A stretch of DNA of 64,000 nucleotides. Origin: Hafnia alvei. GTDB lineage: Bacteria > Pseudomonadota > Gammaproteobacteria > Enterobacterales > Enterobacteriaceae. Each line of letters opens with the position of its first letter. Positions within the stretch are counted from its first letter, which is position 1. Below the pieces are notes generated by a model that did not search any database, had not been told where the DNA came from, and saw nothing but the letters and a program-made list of their open reading frames with translations. Position numbers and translations under genes: made by a program. Shown one piece after another: positions 38,381 to 49,189 of this stretch. The stretch covers positions 2,434,012 through 2,498,011 of the forward strand of contig NZ_CP139992.1 in assembly GCF_034424155.1 (NCBI RefSeq), written 5' to 3'.

Positions 38381-39088
38381 ATGACAATCTTAGGTTGGCA
38401 CAGCATCCCTATTATTCGTTATGGATTTGGTCACAAGACCGCATTAATGCCAACAGCTTTAATTCCTCATCGGGCAACTATGCCTGAGAAAAAGCAGGTG
38501 CATGGTATCCGCGTGGTGGATGTGACTATACCTAATCAGGAGTGCGGAGAATGTGATGCGCTTTATACGAGCCAGCCAAACATCCTGCTGACCATTCTTA
38601 CCGCTGACTGTCTGCCTGTGATTTTCAGTCGCCAAGACGGCAAAGCTATTGCGGTGGCACATGCTGGCTGGCGTGGACTCATAGACGGCGTTTTAGAGCA
38701 AGTTGCGAAGCGTATTTCACAAGATGATGATATATCACAGTGGATGGCCGCTATTGGCCCTAGCGCAGGGGCATGCTGCTATGAAGTGGATGAACCGTTG
38801 GTCGAGCGGTTTCATCAAGCGCTGCCTTATGAGTCAGCATTGATTTCACCCCGCTTCCGGCATTTGGATCTCGTGGCTATTGCACAGGCCAAACTTCGTG
38901 GTCTTGGATTCGCTCATGTCGAAAACCTATCCGAATGCACAATTTGCACCCAAGAACGTCAGCCTGAAGCAATTAACTATTTCCGCTATACCAGTTTTCG
39001 GCGCAATGCTCATCGGCGCGAACGAGAGCCTGAGCATCCTGGAATCAAAGGCCGTAATCAGTATTCCGGCTTAATCATCCTACCCTAA
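38381..39088 (+). CDS. YfiH/LACC1-type multicopper-like (purine nucleoside phosphorylase family) protein, extra copy
   Basis: The 235-residue protein has the family motifs KQVHGIRVVDV, LTADCLPVIF, AVAHAGWRGLIDGVL, IGPSAGACCYEVDEP and a late CTICTQ, which supply the His/Cys metal site. Relatives were called polyphenol oxidases and later shown to act on purine nucleosides. The usual yfiH gene lies beside rluD and clpB in enterobacteria; this one sits between rlmA and cspC and its C-terminus (RREREPEHPGIKGRNQ) differs from what I recall, so it is probably a paralogue. Confidence 0.82.
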   Translation: MTILGWHSIPIIRYGFGHKTALMPTALIPHRATMPEKKQVHGIRVVDVTIPNQECGECDALYTSQPNILLTILTADCLPVIFSRQDGKAIAVAHAGWRGLIDGVLEQVAKRISQDDDISQWMAAIGPSAGACCYEVDEPLVERFHQALPYESALISPRFRHLDLVAIAQAKLRGLGFAHVENLSECTICTQERQPEAINYFRYTSFRRNAHRREREPEHPGIKGRNQYSGLIILP

Positions 39089-39113
39089 CGCCCCCACCTC
39101 AAATTTCAGGCAT

Positions 39114-39140
39114 AAAAAAACCCGCATAAAGCGGGTTTTT
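39114..39140. terminator. Bidirectional terminator between the YfiH paralogue and cspC
   Basis: AAAAAAACCCGC pairs with GCGGGTTTTT around ATAAA. Confidence 0.88.
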
Positions 39141-39156
39141 AACAGCTGACGCTGTC

Positions 39157-39366
39157 TTAGATTGCAGTTACGTTAACTGCAGATGGGCCTTTCTGGCCAT
39201 CTTGGATTTCAAACTCAACGTGCTGACCTTCAGCCAGAGTTTTGAAACCGTTACCCTGGATTGCAGAGAAGTGTACGAACACGTCTTTGCTGCCGTCAGC
39301 CGGGGTGATGAAACCGAAACCTTTAGCTTCGTTGAACCACTTTACTTGACCTTTGATCTTAGCCAT
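39157..39366 (-). CDS. cspC: Cold-shock-like protein CspC
   Basis: The 69 residues are nearly identical to E. coli CspC ([37 protein letters not shown]), with RNP1 KGFGFITP and RNP2 DVFVHFSA. CspC binds RNA and affects the stability of stress-gene messages. AAAGGAA precedes the start. It follows yobF on the same strand, as in E. coli where the two are co-transcribed. Confidence 0.96.
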   Translation of the reverse strand: MAKIKGQVKWFNEAKGFGFITPADGSKDVFVHFSAIQGNGFKTLAEGQHVEFEIQDGQKGPSAVNVTAI

Positions 39367-39407
39367 CTTGAGTATTTCCTTTGGATTGTTTAAACCGCCC
39401 TAGGGCG

Positions 39408-39524
39408 TTAGATAGACAAACTAGAGTCGTTACTGCTTGAGGCACTAAGATAAGAATCGGCAGAGAAGTGGTAGTCAACGCTATGGTTTTTACTCAGAAC
39501 TTCTTTACTGAAAATGCCACACAT
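39408..39524 (-). CDS. yobF: Small stress-related protein YobF (38 aa)
   Basis: The frame [20 protein letters not shown] followed by [18 protein letters not shown] is a YobF: E. coli YobF begins [12 protein letters not shown], directly upstream of cspC. The last part is shorter and serine-rich compared with the 47-residue E. coli protein. It ends 42 bases before cspC. Its ribosome site (GAGG, 13 bases upstream) is weak. Function unknown; E. coli YobF accumulates under stress. Confidence 0.85.
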   Translation of the reverse strand: MCGIFSKEVLSKNHSVDYHFSADSYLSASSSNDSSLSI

Positions 39525-40282
39525 ATACAGAACTGTACCTCGTTTTACCCAGATGCGTTATCACACACTACGTATTCAATGGCAAGCCATTTTTATCCAG
39601 TGAACGACACGTCGCACAGAAATAAAACGGTCGGCGGAAAACTAAGCTAATTTGTGCCAAAAACTGTTGCCACTCGCAGAATTATCTGCTGCATGAAACT
39701 GCTTATTTAAGCACCGATTTATGCCGTTCTCCATCTCCTCCGTCGCTACCTTTTTACGCTATTCTGAACGGAGAGTCACCTATTCCGACGATGAAATTAA
39801 CTAATAATGAGTACGAAAATTGAATGTGTGATGCATAATACGATTCTACGGGGATTTATTGCAGTAACAGCAGGGAGTTTGCTAAAAAATTGTTACATTT
39901 CTATCGCATTTTATAACGCGATGGTGTCTTGGTATAGCTTGAAACCAGAGACGCGCCGCATCCCTCCCTTCTCTAATCCACAAAAAGAACAAACTCTCAG
40001 GCTAAGATCATGTAGTACCACTGCTTTCTATAGCAGAAAGATCATAATACCATTAGCTTACCAATGCGAATTTGATAAGTTTTTTGTGTCCATTATTGGC
40101 CCATTTTCGATTCAGGAAAATCTGTATTTTTCCTGTTGTTTATACTTCATTCAACTTTGCCCACAATCCTATGATATAATTTATTTCTAACTATAAAAGA
40201 CTTGCTTCGATATAATTCTTCGATCGCGCCTCTCTGCTAAAAGACTTCCCAAATTAATAACAAGATATTACCGAGAATAATA
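39525..40282. other. AT-rich interval between yobF and pagP
   Basis: About 760 bases. In E. coli yebO, mgrB and kdgR follow here; I looked for MgrB and YebO on both strands and found neither. A 127-codon frame at 39807-40190 lacks a ribosome site and family features. Near pagP, TGTTTA at about 40137 is a possible PhoP half-site but the second half is poor. Confidence 0.45.
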
Positions 40283-40888
40283 ATGAAACTAGTGAAAACA
40301 GGTCGCCTGTATATTGGTTGTCTATCGCTATTGGCGCCTGCCTTTGTTTTTGCGCAAACACCAATAACAACCAACGAATCACCTGAGTCACACGCAAAAA
40401 CGCAGCAAGACAGCAGTTTTTGGGGCTCGTTTACCGATCAAGTCAAGCAAACTTGGGATGCCGATAATTACGAATTATATGTACCACTAAACACTTGGCA
40501 CAACCGCGCCATGTATGACAAAGAAAAAACCGATAGATACAACGAACGCCCTTGGGGCGCGGGTTTTGGCGTCTATCGTTACGATGAAAACGACAACTGG
40601 CACTCATTGTATGCCATGGTGTTTAAAGACTCTCACAATAAAATTGAGCCTATTATCGGCTATGGTTTTGAGTGGATGTGGATCCCCGGGGACCGCGACG
40701 GCTGGCGCTTTGGCGCAGGATATACGGCCAGCATCACGGCTCGTGATGATTATTCTTACATCCCTATCCCACTTGTATTGCCTTTAGTTTCGATTGAATA
40801 CAATCGTTTATCTATTCAAACAACGTATATTCCAGGAACTTACAATAACGGAAATGTCTTATTTACATGGATGCGTTGGAAATTTTAA
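40283..40888 (+). CDS. pagP: Lipid A palmitoyltransferase PagP
   Basis: The 201-residue outer-membrane enzyme transfers palmitate from phospholipid to lipid A. After a signal peptide (cut near VFA-QTP) come the N-terminal amphipathic helix FWGSFTDQVKQTWDADNYEL, the catalytic region with PLNTWHNRAMYDKEKTDRY (His, and Asp downstream) and YNERPWGAGFGVYR, and the closing strands TYIPGTYNNGNVLFTWMRWK. It ends in Phe. In other enterobacteria it is PhoP-controlled; a full PhoP box was not found here. Confidence 0.95.
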   Translation: MKLVKTGRLYIGCLSLLAPAFVFAQTPITTNESPESHAKTQQDSSFWGSFTDQVKQTWDADNYELYVPLNTWHNRAMYDKEKTDRYNERPWGAGFGVYRYDENDNWHSLYAMVFKDSHNKIEPIIGYGFEWMWIPGDRDGWRFGAGYTASITARDDYSYIPIPLVLPLVSIEYNRLSIQTTYIPGTYNNGNVLFTWMRWKF

Positions 40889-40916
40889 TTAATAACCTTA
40901 GATAGATTAAGCTTAT

Positions 40917-40945
40917 AAAAAAAGGAGCCATGCGGCTCCTTTTTC
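40917..40945. terminator. Bidirectional terminator between pagP and cysB
   Basis: AAAAGGAGCC pairs with GGCTCCTTTT; U tracts on both strands. Confidence 0.9.
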
Positions 40946-40959
40946 GTTAGAGAATATTT

Positions 40960-42307
<1,348 letters not shown>

Positions 42308-42339
42308 AAAAAACCGGTCAGTAATCCTGACCGGTTTTA
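42308..42339 (-). terminator. Rho-independent terminator of topA
   Basis: AAAACCGGTCAG pairs with CTGACCGGTTTT around a short loop; the minus strand continues into a U tract. Confidence 0.88.
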
Positions 42340-42366
42340 ACCACTTTTTAGCGAAAAAACGTTAGA

Positions 42367-44964
42367 TTATTTCTTAGTTTCAACCCATTTTCCGTCAACG
42401 AAAAATGCGGTCCAACCTGTCGCTTTGCCGTCTTTTTCTGAAGAGACATATTGCTGTTTAGTCTTACGACTGAAACGCACCATCGTCTTGTTACCTTCAG
42501 GGTCTTTCTGCGGTGCATCGGCCAGATAGCTCAACTTTTCAGGTAAGCGATCTTTGAAACGAGCTAACTCTTCCACCAGAGGTGCACGCGTCTCACGCGA
42601 TTTAGGGAAGGTATTCGCCGCCAAGAACACACCCGCAGCGCCATCACGCAGCACGAAGTAAGCGTCTGACTTTTCACACGGCAATTCAGGCAGCGGCACC
42701 GGATCTTCTTTCGGTGGTGCTACGTCGCCGTTACGCAGGATCTTACGGGTGTTCTTGCACTCTTCGTTGGTACATGCCATGTACTTACCGAAACGCCCCA
42801 TTTTCAAGTGCATTTCAGAACCACATTTTTCGCACTCAACGATCGGGCCATCGTAGCCCTTGATGCGGAACTCACCCTCTTCGATCTCGTAGCCGTCACA
42901 CGCTGGGTTGTTACCACACACGTGCAGCTTGCGCTGATTGTCGATCAGGTAACTGTCCATCGCCGTGCCGCACTTGGCACAACGGCGCTTAGCGCGCAAT
43001 GCGTTGGTTTCAGCATCATCGCCTTCCAGCACGTTCAGCACTTCGGCTTCTGGCACCAGATTGATCGTGGTTTTGCAACGCTCTTTCGGCGGTAGCGCAT
43101 AGCCAGAACAACCCAAGAAAACGCCGGTGCTTGCGGTACGAATTCCCATCTGACGTTCACAGGTTGGGCAAGCAATGCTGGTCAGAACCATTTGGTTCGG
43201 ACGCATACCGCCTTCTTCTGGATCTTTTTCAGCGACTGAAAGCTGTTTGCTGAAGTCTTGGAAGAAACCATCAAGCACGTTTTTCCAGTCTTCTTTGGCG
43301 TTCGCAACCTGATCGAGCCCATTTTCCATGTGCGCGGTGAAGTCATAATTCATCAGCTCACGGAAATTTTCTTCCAAGCGATCAGTGACAATCTCACCCA
43401 TTTTTTCAGCGTAGAAACGGCGGTTGTCCACACGCACATAGCCACGATCCTGAATGGTTGAAATGATTGCCGCATAGGTAGAAGGACGACCGATGCCCCG
43501 TTTCTCCAACTCTTTAACCAACGATGCCTCGCTAAAGCGAGCCGGTGGTTTGGTGAAATGTTGGCTAGGTAAGAGCTGCTGCAACGTCAATTCACTACCA
43601 ATTTCGACAAATGGCAATGTACGATCTTCGTCACCTTTACGCAGCTGAGGCAGAACTTTAGTCCAACCATCAAAGCGTAAAGTACGGCCTTTCGCTTTCA
43701 ACGTATAATCACCCGCTTTCACGGAAATCGTGGTTGAATCGTATTTTGCCGGTGTCATCTGACAAGAAACAAACTGGCGCCAGATCAGCTGATAAAGCTT
43801 CTGAGCATCTGCTTCCATGTCTTTTAACTGTTCAGACAGCACGTTCACATCAGAAGGACGAATCGCTTCATGTGCTTCCTGCGAGTTGTCTTTGCTCGCG
43901 TAGGTATTTGGCTCTTTCGGCATATACTGCTCGCCGAAGTTTTCACCGATATACTCACGCACCATGCTTACCGCATCCTGACTCAGGTTAGTGGAGTCAG
44001 TACGCATATAGGTGATATGACCGGCTTCATACAGACGCTGGGCCATCATCATGGTTTTCTTCACGCCAAAGCCAAGACGCGTGCTTGCGGCCTGCTGCAA
44101 CGTGGAAGTAATAAACGGCGCAGAAGGCTTGCTACTGGTTGGCTTATCTTCACGATCTAAAACCGTGTAATGCGCATTCTCAAGCGCCTTCACGGCGGTC
44201 TGAGTTTGATCGCCATTAACCGGTTTGAACGGTTTGTCTTTGTGATGCGTAACCTGCATTTGCAGAGCAACGGCATTCTTGTCGTTCAGATCGGCACGCA
44301 GTTCCCAATATTCTTCAGGAACAAACGCTTTGATCTCACGTTCACGATCGACAACCAAACGTACAGCAACCGACTGAACACGACCGGCAGATAGCCCACG
44401 GGCAATTTTTTTCCACAGCAGCGGAGAAACCATGTAGCCCACAACGCGGTCCATAAAACGGCGCGCCTGCTGTGCGTTAACACGGTCGATATTTAATTCG
44501 CCGGGTTTATTAAATGCCTGCTGAATCGCGTTCTTAGTGATTTCGTTAAACACCACGCGGCTATAACGACTTTCGTCGCCGCCAATCACCTCACGTAAAT
44601 GCCACGCGATGGCTTCCCCTTCGCGGTCAAGGTCGGTTGCGAGATAAATGTGGTCAGCTTTTTCAGCTAATGTTTTTAACTCAGCAACAACTTTTTCTTT
44701 ACCGGGGAGTATTTCGTATTGCGCTTTCCAGCCGTGATAAGGATCAACGCCCATACGATTAACCAGCGCTTCACGCTCATTCTTTTTGACTTTAGGCTTC
44801 GCTTTATCTTCAGCGGAGGCTGCGCCCTTTTTACTGGCTGAACCACTGGTCGGCAAATCGCGGATATGACCGACGCTGGACTTAACCACGTAGTCATTAC
44901 CCAGATACTTATTTATCGTTTTAGCTTTTGCCGGGGACTCAACTATTACGAGAGCTTTACCCAT
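42367..44964 (-). CDS. topA: DNA topoisomerase I
   Basis: A type IA topoisomerase that relaxes negative supercoils. The 865-residue protein has the TOPRIM domain ([36 protein letters not shown]), the catalytic tyrosine in [16 protein letters not shown], and C-terminal zinc ribbons with [17 protein letters not shown] and [21 protein letters not shown]. Length matches E. coli TopA (865). It is divergent from yciN and sits in the conserved order sohB, yciN, topA, cysB. Confidence 0.97.
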   Translation of the reverse strand: MGKALVIVESPAKAKTINKYLGNDYVVKSSVGHIRDLPTSGSASKKGAASAEDKAKPKVKKNEREALVNRMGVDPYHGWKAQYEILPGKEKVVAELKTLAEKADHIYLATDLDREGEAIAWHLREVIGGDESRYSRVVFNEITKNAIQQAFNKPGELNIDRVNAQQARRFMDRVVGYMVSPLLWKKIARGLSAGRVQSVAVRLVVDREREIKAFVPEEYWELRADLNDKNAVALQMQVTHHKDKPFKPVNGDQTQTAVKALENAHYTVLDREDKPTSSKPSAPFITSTLQQAASTRLGFGVKKTMMMAQRLYEAGHITYMRTDSTNLSQDAVSMVREYIGENFGEQYMPKEPNTYASKDNSQEAHEAIRPSDVNVLSEQLKDMEADAQKLYQLIWRQFVSCQMTPAKYDSTTISVKAGDYTLKAKGRTLRFDGWTKVLPQLRKGDEDRTLPFVEIGSELTLQQLLPSQHFTKPPARFSEASLVKELEKRGIGRPSTYAAIISTIQDRGYVRVDNRRFYAEKMGEIVTDRLEENFRELMNYDFTAHMENGLDQVANAKEDWKNVLDGFFQDFSKQLSVAEKDPEEGGMRPNQMVLTSIACPTCERQMGIRTASTGVFLGCSGYALPPKERCKTTINLVPEAEVLNVLEGDDAETNALRAKRRCAKCGTAMDSYLIDNQRKLHVCGNNPACDGYEIEEGEFRIKGYDGPIVECEKCGSEMHLKMGRFGKYMACTNEECKNTRKILRNGDVAPPKEDPVPLPELPCEKSDAYFVLRDGAAGVFLAANTFPKSRETRAPLVEELARFKDRLPEKLSYLADAPQKDPEGNKTMVRFSRKTKQQYVSSEKDGKATGWTAFFVDGKWVETKK

Positions 44965-45398
44965 AATTACCTTTACCTGAATGAATCCTTCTGTCTCCAG
45001 AAGCCTTTGTTCGCCATTATCATAGCGATTGAAAAATTCTTTTTTATATTGCGGCAGACCGCGCTGAGATCAAGCCATTTTTTGATAAATCGCTTCTAAC
45101 TGCTCAACACGACTGCAATTTGCGGCACCAAAAACATAAGCGACGCACTCGCAACCTTATGACATGCGGAACTTTTATTCAAAACGCCAATCTTTCGTTC
45201 CGCCAAAGGTCAGAAAACCCATCACTCTACCGGATTGAGAACATCACGCAACTTAATTAGCACGGAATGGAGATTTTTACCAATTATCGGCCAAAACTTA
45301 GATCAAAATAACGCGATAATTTGCGATACCCCTAGCGTACGCAGTACTATATTAGGCAGTGTTATTAATAGACGACGTCATTTGTTGGAGAACGAAAA
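44965..45398. promoter_or_regulatory. Divergent topA/yciN region
   Basis: About 430 bases with the promoters of both genes. E. coli topA has several supercoiling- and heat-responsive promoters; individual sites were not assigned. No gene is seen. Confidence 0.4.
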
Positions 45399-45650
45399 AT
45401 GTTCGGTGAAACAACCCCAATCAAACGTGAAGCTCTACTGGCAGAAGCAAACCAAATCATTAAAGAGCACGAAGATTATATGCAGGGTATGGAAGCGACC
45501 GAAGTCGAGCAAAAAGGCGACGTATTAGTATTCCGTGGCGAGTTTTTCCTCGACGAAGACGGAATTCCAACCCGTAAAACGACCGCCGTGTTTAATATGT
45601 TCAAACATCTCGCTCATGTATTATCTGAAAAATATCATTTAGAAGATTAA
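45399..45650 (+). CDS. yciN: YciN family protein
   Basis: The 83-residue acidic protein ([40 protein letters not shown]) matches YciN in length and sequence. Function unknown. The TTGGAG ribosome site precedes the ATG. It lies between topA and sohB as in E. coli and is followed by its own terminator. Confidence 0.93.
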   Translation: MFGETTPIKREALLAEANQIIKEHEDYMQGMEATEVEQKGDVLVFRGEFFLDEDGIPTRKTTAVFNMFKHLAHVLSEKYHLED

Positions 45651-45677
45651 TTCATCATTCTGAATTAAATAGTTAAA

Positions 45678-45703
45678 AAAATGCCCCTTTAAAGGGGCAT
45701 TTT
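45678..45703. terminator. Bidirectional terminator between yciN and sohB
   Basis: AAAATGCCCCTTT pairs perfectly with AAAGGGGCATTTT (26-base palindrome). Confidence 0.88.
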
Positions 45704-45740
45704 AATTTCATTAACGTTACTCAATGTTAACAATATTCTC

Positions 45741-46787
45741 TTATATATCGTAACGCTGGCTACGTTGCCACCAACGTAACATCAGACGATCGGCACTGTT
45801 CGCGGCGCTATTGGTGAAGCGATCCATCATGCGTTTACGACGGGTATAACGCACACCGATCACGTCATGATTTTCCATTTCAGCAATCAACAGATCGTCG
45901 CTGGTACCAACGGAGTCGACCAAACCTTTCTCTTTCGCTTGGATCCCATACCAGTGTTCGCCGGTTGCGACGGAATTAATATCCAGTGAAGGTCGCTGCT
46001 GGCTGACAAACTCTTTGAACAGCTCATGGGTTTCATTCAGCTCTTCGCGGAATTTTTCACGCCCCTGCTCGGTATTCTCGCCCAACAGCGTCAGTGTGCG
46101 TTTGAACTCTCCGGCCGTATGCAGCTCCACGTCGATATCATTCTTCTTCAGCCAACGGTTGAAGTTAGGGATTTGAGCCACAACGCCGATTGAGCCAATA
46201 ATAGCAAAAGGTGCGGCGACAATGCGGTCAGCGACACAAGCCATCATATAGCCACCGCTCGCGGCGACTTTATCCACCGCAACGGTTAATCGCACGCCCG
46301 CCTGACGTAAACGTTGTAGTTGGGAAGCGGCTAAGCCGTAGCCATGCACTACGCCACCGGGGCTTTCCAAGCGCAAGAGAACTTCATCACCCTGCTTAGC
46401 GGCAGCCAGTACAGCGCTGATTTCTTCGCGTAACGAACTCACCTCATGGGCGTCCATACTTCCTTTGAAATCGAGCACATACAGGCACGGTTTTTCTTTC
46501 GCCGCAATGCCCTGTTTGACCTCAGCTTTACGCTGTTTTGCTTTCTCTTTATCCTGCTTTTTCTGCTGCTTATACCACGCTTTTAAGGCGCTATCGTCCA
46601 TGCGTGCTTCCTGCATACTGCGCTGCATATCACGATACTGCTCGCCTAAATCCGTTAGCAGTAATTCTCCGCGGCTCGCTCCCTTTTTATGTCGCAGGCT
46701 GACAAACAACACAATCAATGCCCCTATTGCGATCACAAAGGTCATCACCTTCGCCAAAAATAGGCCATACAAGGATAACCACTCCAC
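45741..46787 (-). CDS. sohB: Inner-membrane peptidase SohB (S49 family)
   Basis: A signal-peptide-peptidase-like serine protease anchored by an N-terminal membrane helix (SLYGLFLAKVMTFVIAIGAL). The S49 domain (about 110-300) has VLDFKGSMDAHEVSSLREEI, LRLESPGGVVHGYGLA, the catalytic Ser and downstream Lys region in KVAASGGYMMACVADRI. The GTG at 46787 (residues WLSLYG following) corresponds to the E. coli start and has AAGGCGG upstream, giving 348 residues; the longer frame from 46820 is less likely. Confidence 0.92.
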   Translation of the reverse strand: MEWLSLYGLFLAKVMTFVIAIGALIVLFVSLRHKKGASRGELLLTDLGEQYRDMQRSMQEARMDDSALKAWYKQQKKQDKEKAKQRKAEVKQGIAAKEKPCLYVLDFKGSMDAHEVSSLREEISAVLAAAKQGDEVLLRLESPGGVVHGYGLAASQLQRLRQAGVRLTVAVDKVAASGGYMMACVADRIVAAPFAIIGSIGVVAQIPNFNRWLKKNDIDVELHTAGEFKRTLTLLGENTEQGREKFREELNETHELFKEFVSQQRPSLDINSVATGEHWYGIQAKEKGLVDSVGTSDDLLIAEMENHDVIGVRYTRRKRMMDRFTNSAANSADRLMLRWWQRSQRYDI

Positions 46788-47078
46788 ATTCACCGCCTTG
46801 TTTAAGATTTTCTGATACAACTTATATTAGCGTTATTCCACTGTAACGCGTCCGCCAGTATGTAACATACTGGCGGACGCGTCATTTTCAAGGGGCTTAT
46901 ACGTAAAGTCCCTGTAAATTCAGCACATAATGTCCGCTCTAGGAACAATACCATTGACCAGCAACCGTGCAATAGGTCAAGATCGGCGACTATTGGTTAC
47001 AGCAAATAAACAATTTAGTCATAACTTGCCGACCCAGCCGAAAAGCCTTGATGCTAAAGCGGCGTGAGGAAATACAAC
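46788..47078. promoter_or_regulatory. Divergent sohB/yciK region
   Basis: About 290 bases. It contains the inverted pair GCGTCCGCCAGTATG / CATACTGGCGGACGC (about 46848-46881), a very stable hairpin just upstream of sohB that could end antisense transcription or form a leader structure. Confidence 0.6.
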
Positions 47079-47840
47079 ATGCACTATCAACCACAGCCTG
47101 AGCTTTTGCAAAACCGCATTATTCTTGTAACCGGCGCGGGAGACGGAATTGGCCGCGAAGCGGCACTGACCTACGCTCGCCACGGCGCACAGCTGATTCT
47201 ACTTGGTAGAACGCTGAGTAAACTTCAGGCCGTGCAGGAACAAATACGCCAGCTTGGTTTGTCGCCTGCGGCCATCGTTCAATTCGATCTGTTAACGGCG
47301 AAGCCCGCCGACTATCAGAAACTCGGCGCAGAATTAGCCTCTGCCTATCCCTATCTCGATGGCGTATTAAACAACGCCGGTTTGCTCGGCACTATCAATC
47401 CTTTAGCGGAACAAGACTATCAAGAGTTTTGTGATGTCATGCAGGTTAACGTTAACGCCTCGCTGCTGCTGTCGCAGGCACTGCTGCCGTTGCTGCTAAA
47501 AGCCCCCTCGGCTTCACTGATTTTCACCAGTTCAAGCGTGGGCAAAATCGGCCGTGCGGGATGGGGCTCTTACGCCATTTCCAAATTTGCCACCGAAGGC
47601 ATGATGCAGGTATTGGCTGACGAATATAAGAACACCAATTTGCGGGTAAACTGCATTAATCCAGGCGGAACACGCACCGGAATGCGCGCGTCAGCGTTCC
47701 CAGACGAAGATCCACAAAAGCTCAAAACGCCTGCCGATATCATGCCGCTCTATCTCTATTTGATGGGTGACGACAGTCGCCGGAAAACGGGAATGAGTTT
47801 TGATGCTCAGCCAGGGCGAAAAGCAGGCCCTGCAGAATAA
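47079..47840 (+). CDS. yciK: Short-chain dehydrogenase YciK
   Basis: The 253-residue SDR has the NAD(P) motif LVTGAGDGIGREAALTYA, the NNAGLL motif, the active-site Ser-Tyr-Lys (IFTSSSVGKIG and YAISKFATEG) and INPGGTRTGMRASAFP. It matches E. coli YciK, whose substrate is unknown. The ATG at 47079 (MHYQPQPELL) with GAGGAA upstream is the E. coli start. It precedes btuR as in E. coli. Confidence 0.93.
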   Translation: MHYQPQPELLQNRIILVTGAGDGIGREAALTYARHGAQLILLGRTLSKLQAVQEQIRQLGLSPAAIVQFDLLTAKPADYQKLGAELASAYPYLDGVLNNAGLLGTINPLAEQDYQEFCDVMQVNVNASLLLSQALLPLLLKAPSASLIFTSSSVGKIGRAGWGSYAISKFATEGMMQVLADEYKNTNLRVNCINPGGTRTGMRASAFPDEDPQKLKTPADIMPLYLYLMGDDSRRKTGMSFDAQPGRKAGPAE

Positions 47841-47908
47841 CCACACATCATGTTAGCGTTGCTATTTATACCGACGTACAACAATAAATTAATAGGTTAG
47901 GAGAAAGC

Positions 47909-48499
47909 ATGTCTGAAGAACGCCACCAGCAGCGCCAACAACGTATTAAAGAAAAAGTGGATGCCCGTATTGCCGCCGCACAGGAAACTCGCGGCATCGT
48001 GATGATTTTCACCGGCAATGGTAAAGGTAAAAGTACGGCGGCCTTTGGCACCGTAGCGCGCGCTGTAGGCCATGGGCATCGCGCGGGCGTGATTCAATTC
48101 ATCAAAGGTTCATGGGAAAACGGTGAACGAAATCTGCTTGAGCCACACGGCGTTGAGTTTCAGGTAATGGCGACCGGTTTTACGTGGGAAACACAGAATA
48201 AAGAGACGGACACCGCCGCCGCACTTGCGGTTTGGGAACACGGCAAACGCATGCTGAAAGATGAAAGTTTAGATCTCGTGGTCATGGATGAGCTGACCTA
48301 CATGGTGAGTTACGGCTACATCGAGCTTGAAGAGGTGCTGACAGCGTTGAAACAGCGTCCAGCGCATCAATCCGTGATTATTACCGGACGAGGCTGTCAT
48401 CGCGAGCTGGAAGAACTGGCGGATACTGTGAGCGAAGTTCGTCCGGTGAAACACGCATTTGAAGCCGGTATCAAAGCCCAGAAAGGTATCGACTGGTAA
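47909..48499 (+). CDS. btuR: Corrinoid adenosyltransferase BtuR (CobA)
   Basis: It adds the adenosyl group from ATP to cob(I)alamin or cobinamide. The 196-residue protein has the P-loop FTGNGKGKSTAAFGTVARAV (about 33-52), LDLVVMDELTYMVSYGYI and ITGRGCHRELEELADTVSEV. It is of E. coli length (196). Its neighbour cobC and cobS, on the opposite strand, act in the nucleotide-loop branch of the same pathway. Confidence 0.96.
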   Translation: MSEERHQQRQQRIKEKVDARIAAAQETRGIVMIFTGNGKGKSTAAFGTVARAVGHGHRAGVIQFIKGSWENGERNLLEPHGVEFQVMATGFTWETQNKETDTAAALAVWEHGKRMLKDESLDLVVMDELTYMVSYGYIELEEVLTALKQRPAHQSVIITGRGCHRELEELADTVSEVRPVKHAFEAGIKAQKGIDW

Positions 48500-48507
48500 T
48501 GACCAAA

Positions 48508-48540
48508 TGCCGAAGCTGCCCTTGCAGGCTTCGGCATATT
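48508..48540. terminator. Hairpin terminator between btuR and cobC
   Basis: TGCCGAAGC pairs with GCTTCGGCA around an 11-base loop, followed by TATTAAT; convergent genes flank it. Confidence 0.7.
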
Positions 48541-48542
48541 AA

Positions 48543-49145
48543 TCAGACAATCGCTTTACCACTATTGTTTAAACAATGAATAACGCTGAATCCTTCGCGG
48601 TAATCGATTCTGCTATGCGCTCCCTGCTCGATGCGGAAATGCCACATAGCACGGTCTTCTAGTTTGAGAAGCTGCGTGCAGATGATCGAGATAACGCCTT
48701 GATGTGCAACGATCAACACGCGCTGCCCCGCATGATTTTGCTGAATATCGGCCAAAGCCAATCGTACCCTTGCAGAGAAATCACGAAATCCCTCCCCGCC
48801 CGGCGGAACGGTTCGCTGCCAATCGGCACACCAAGCAGCGTAGTGCTCAGCATCCTGTTGCTGTAATTCTTTGTGGTGACGAAGTTCCCACTCGCCAAAT
48901 GCCATTTCGTCCAATCCGATAAGTTGGACAAATTCAGCATCGGCACCGAGTATTCTCTGCGCAGTTTGATGAGTGCGTTGCAAGCCGCTGGTATACACCA
49001 CGTCGAACGAAACTCCCGCCAACTGCGCCGCAACCGCATCAGCCTGCTGCTCGCCCAGCGCCGTGAGGGCCAAATCGCTGCTGCCGCAATACACACCGTC
49101 TAGATTGGCCTGAGTCTGACCGTGGCGTACTAGATATAACTCCAT
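48543..49145 (-). CDS. cobC: Alpha-ribazole phosphatase, histidine phosphatase family
   Basis: The 200-residue protein has the phosphohistidine motif LVRHGQTQANLDGVYCG (His8-region), the second-site GEWELRHHKEL acid and the late VAHQGVISII histidine. CobC removes the 5'-phosphate of alpha-ribazole (or adenosylcobalamin phosphate). The neighbour cobS supports CobC rather than another phosphoglycerate-mutase-like enzyme. GGAG precedes the ATG. Confidence 0.88.
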   Translation of the reverse strand: MELYLVRHGQTQANLDGVYCGSSDLALTALGEQQADAVAAQLAGVSFDVVYTSGLQRTHQTAQRILGADAEFVQLIGLDEMAFGEWELRHHKELQQQDAEHYAAWCADWQRTVPPGGEGFRDFSARVRLALADIQQNHAGQRVLIVAHQGVISIICTQLLKLEDRAMWHFRIEQGAHSRIDYREGFSVIHCLNNSGKAIV

Positions 49146-49189
49146 CAGTGCTCCTTGGATTCAGATTCGCGGTGCTCTAAATTTTGGAT

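Noticed and set aside
40125..40160. PhoP box upstream of pagP
   Set aside because: One TGTTTA half-site is present, but the second half at the right spacing reads TCATTC, too poor to call.
39807..40190. 127-codon frame upstream of pagP
   Set aside because: No Shine-Dalgarno, no domain or signal pattern and irregular composition; probably chance in AT-rich DNA.
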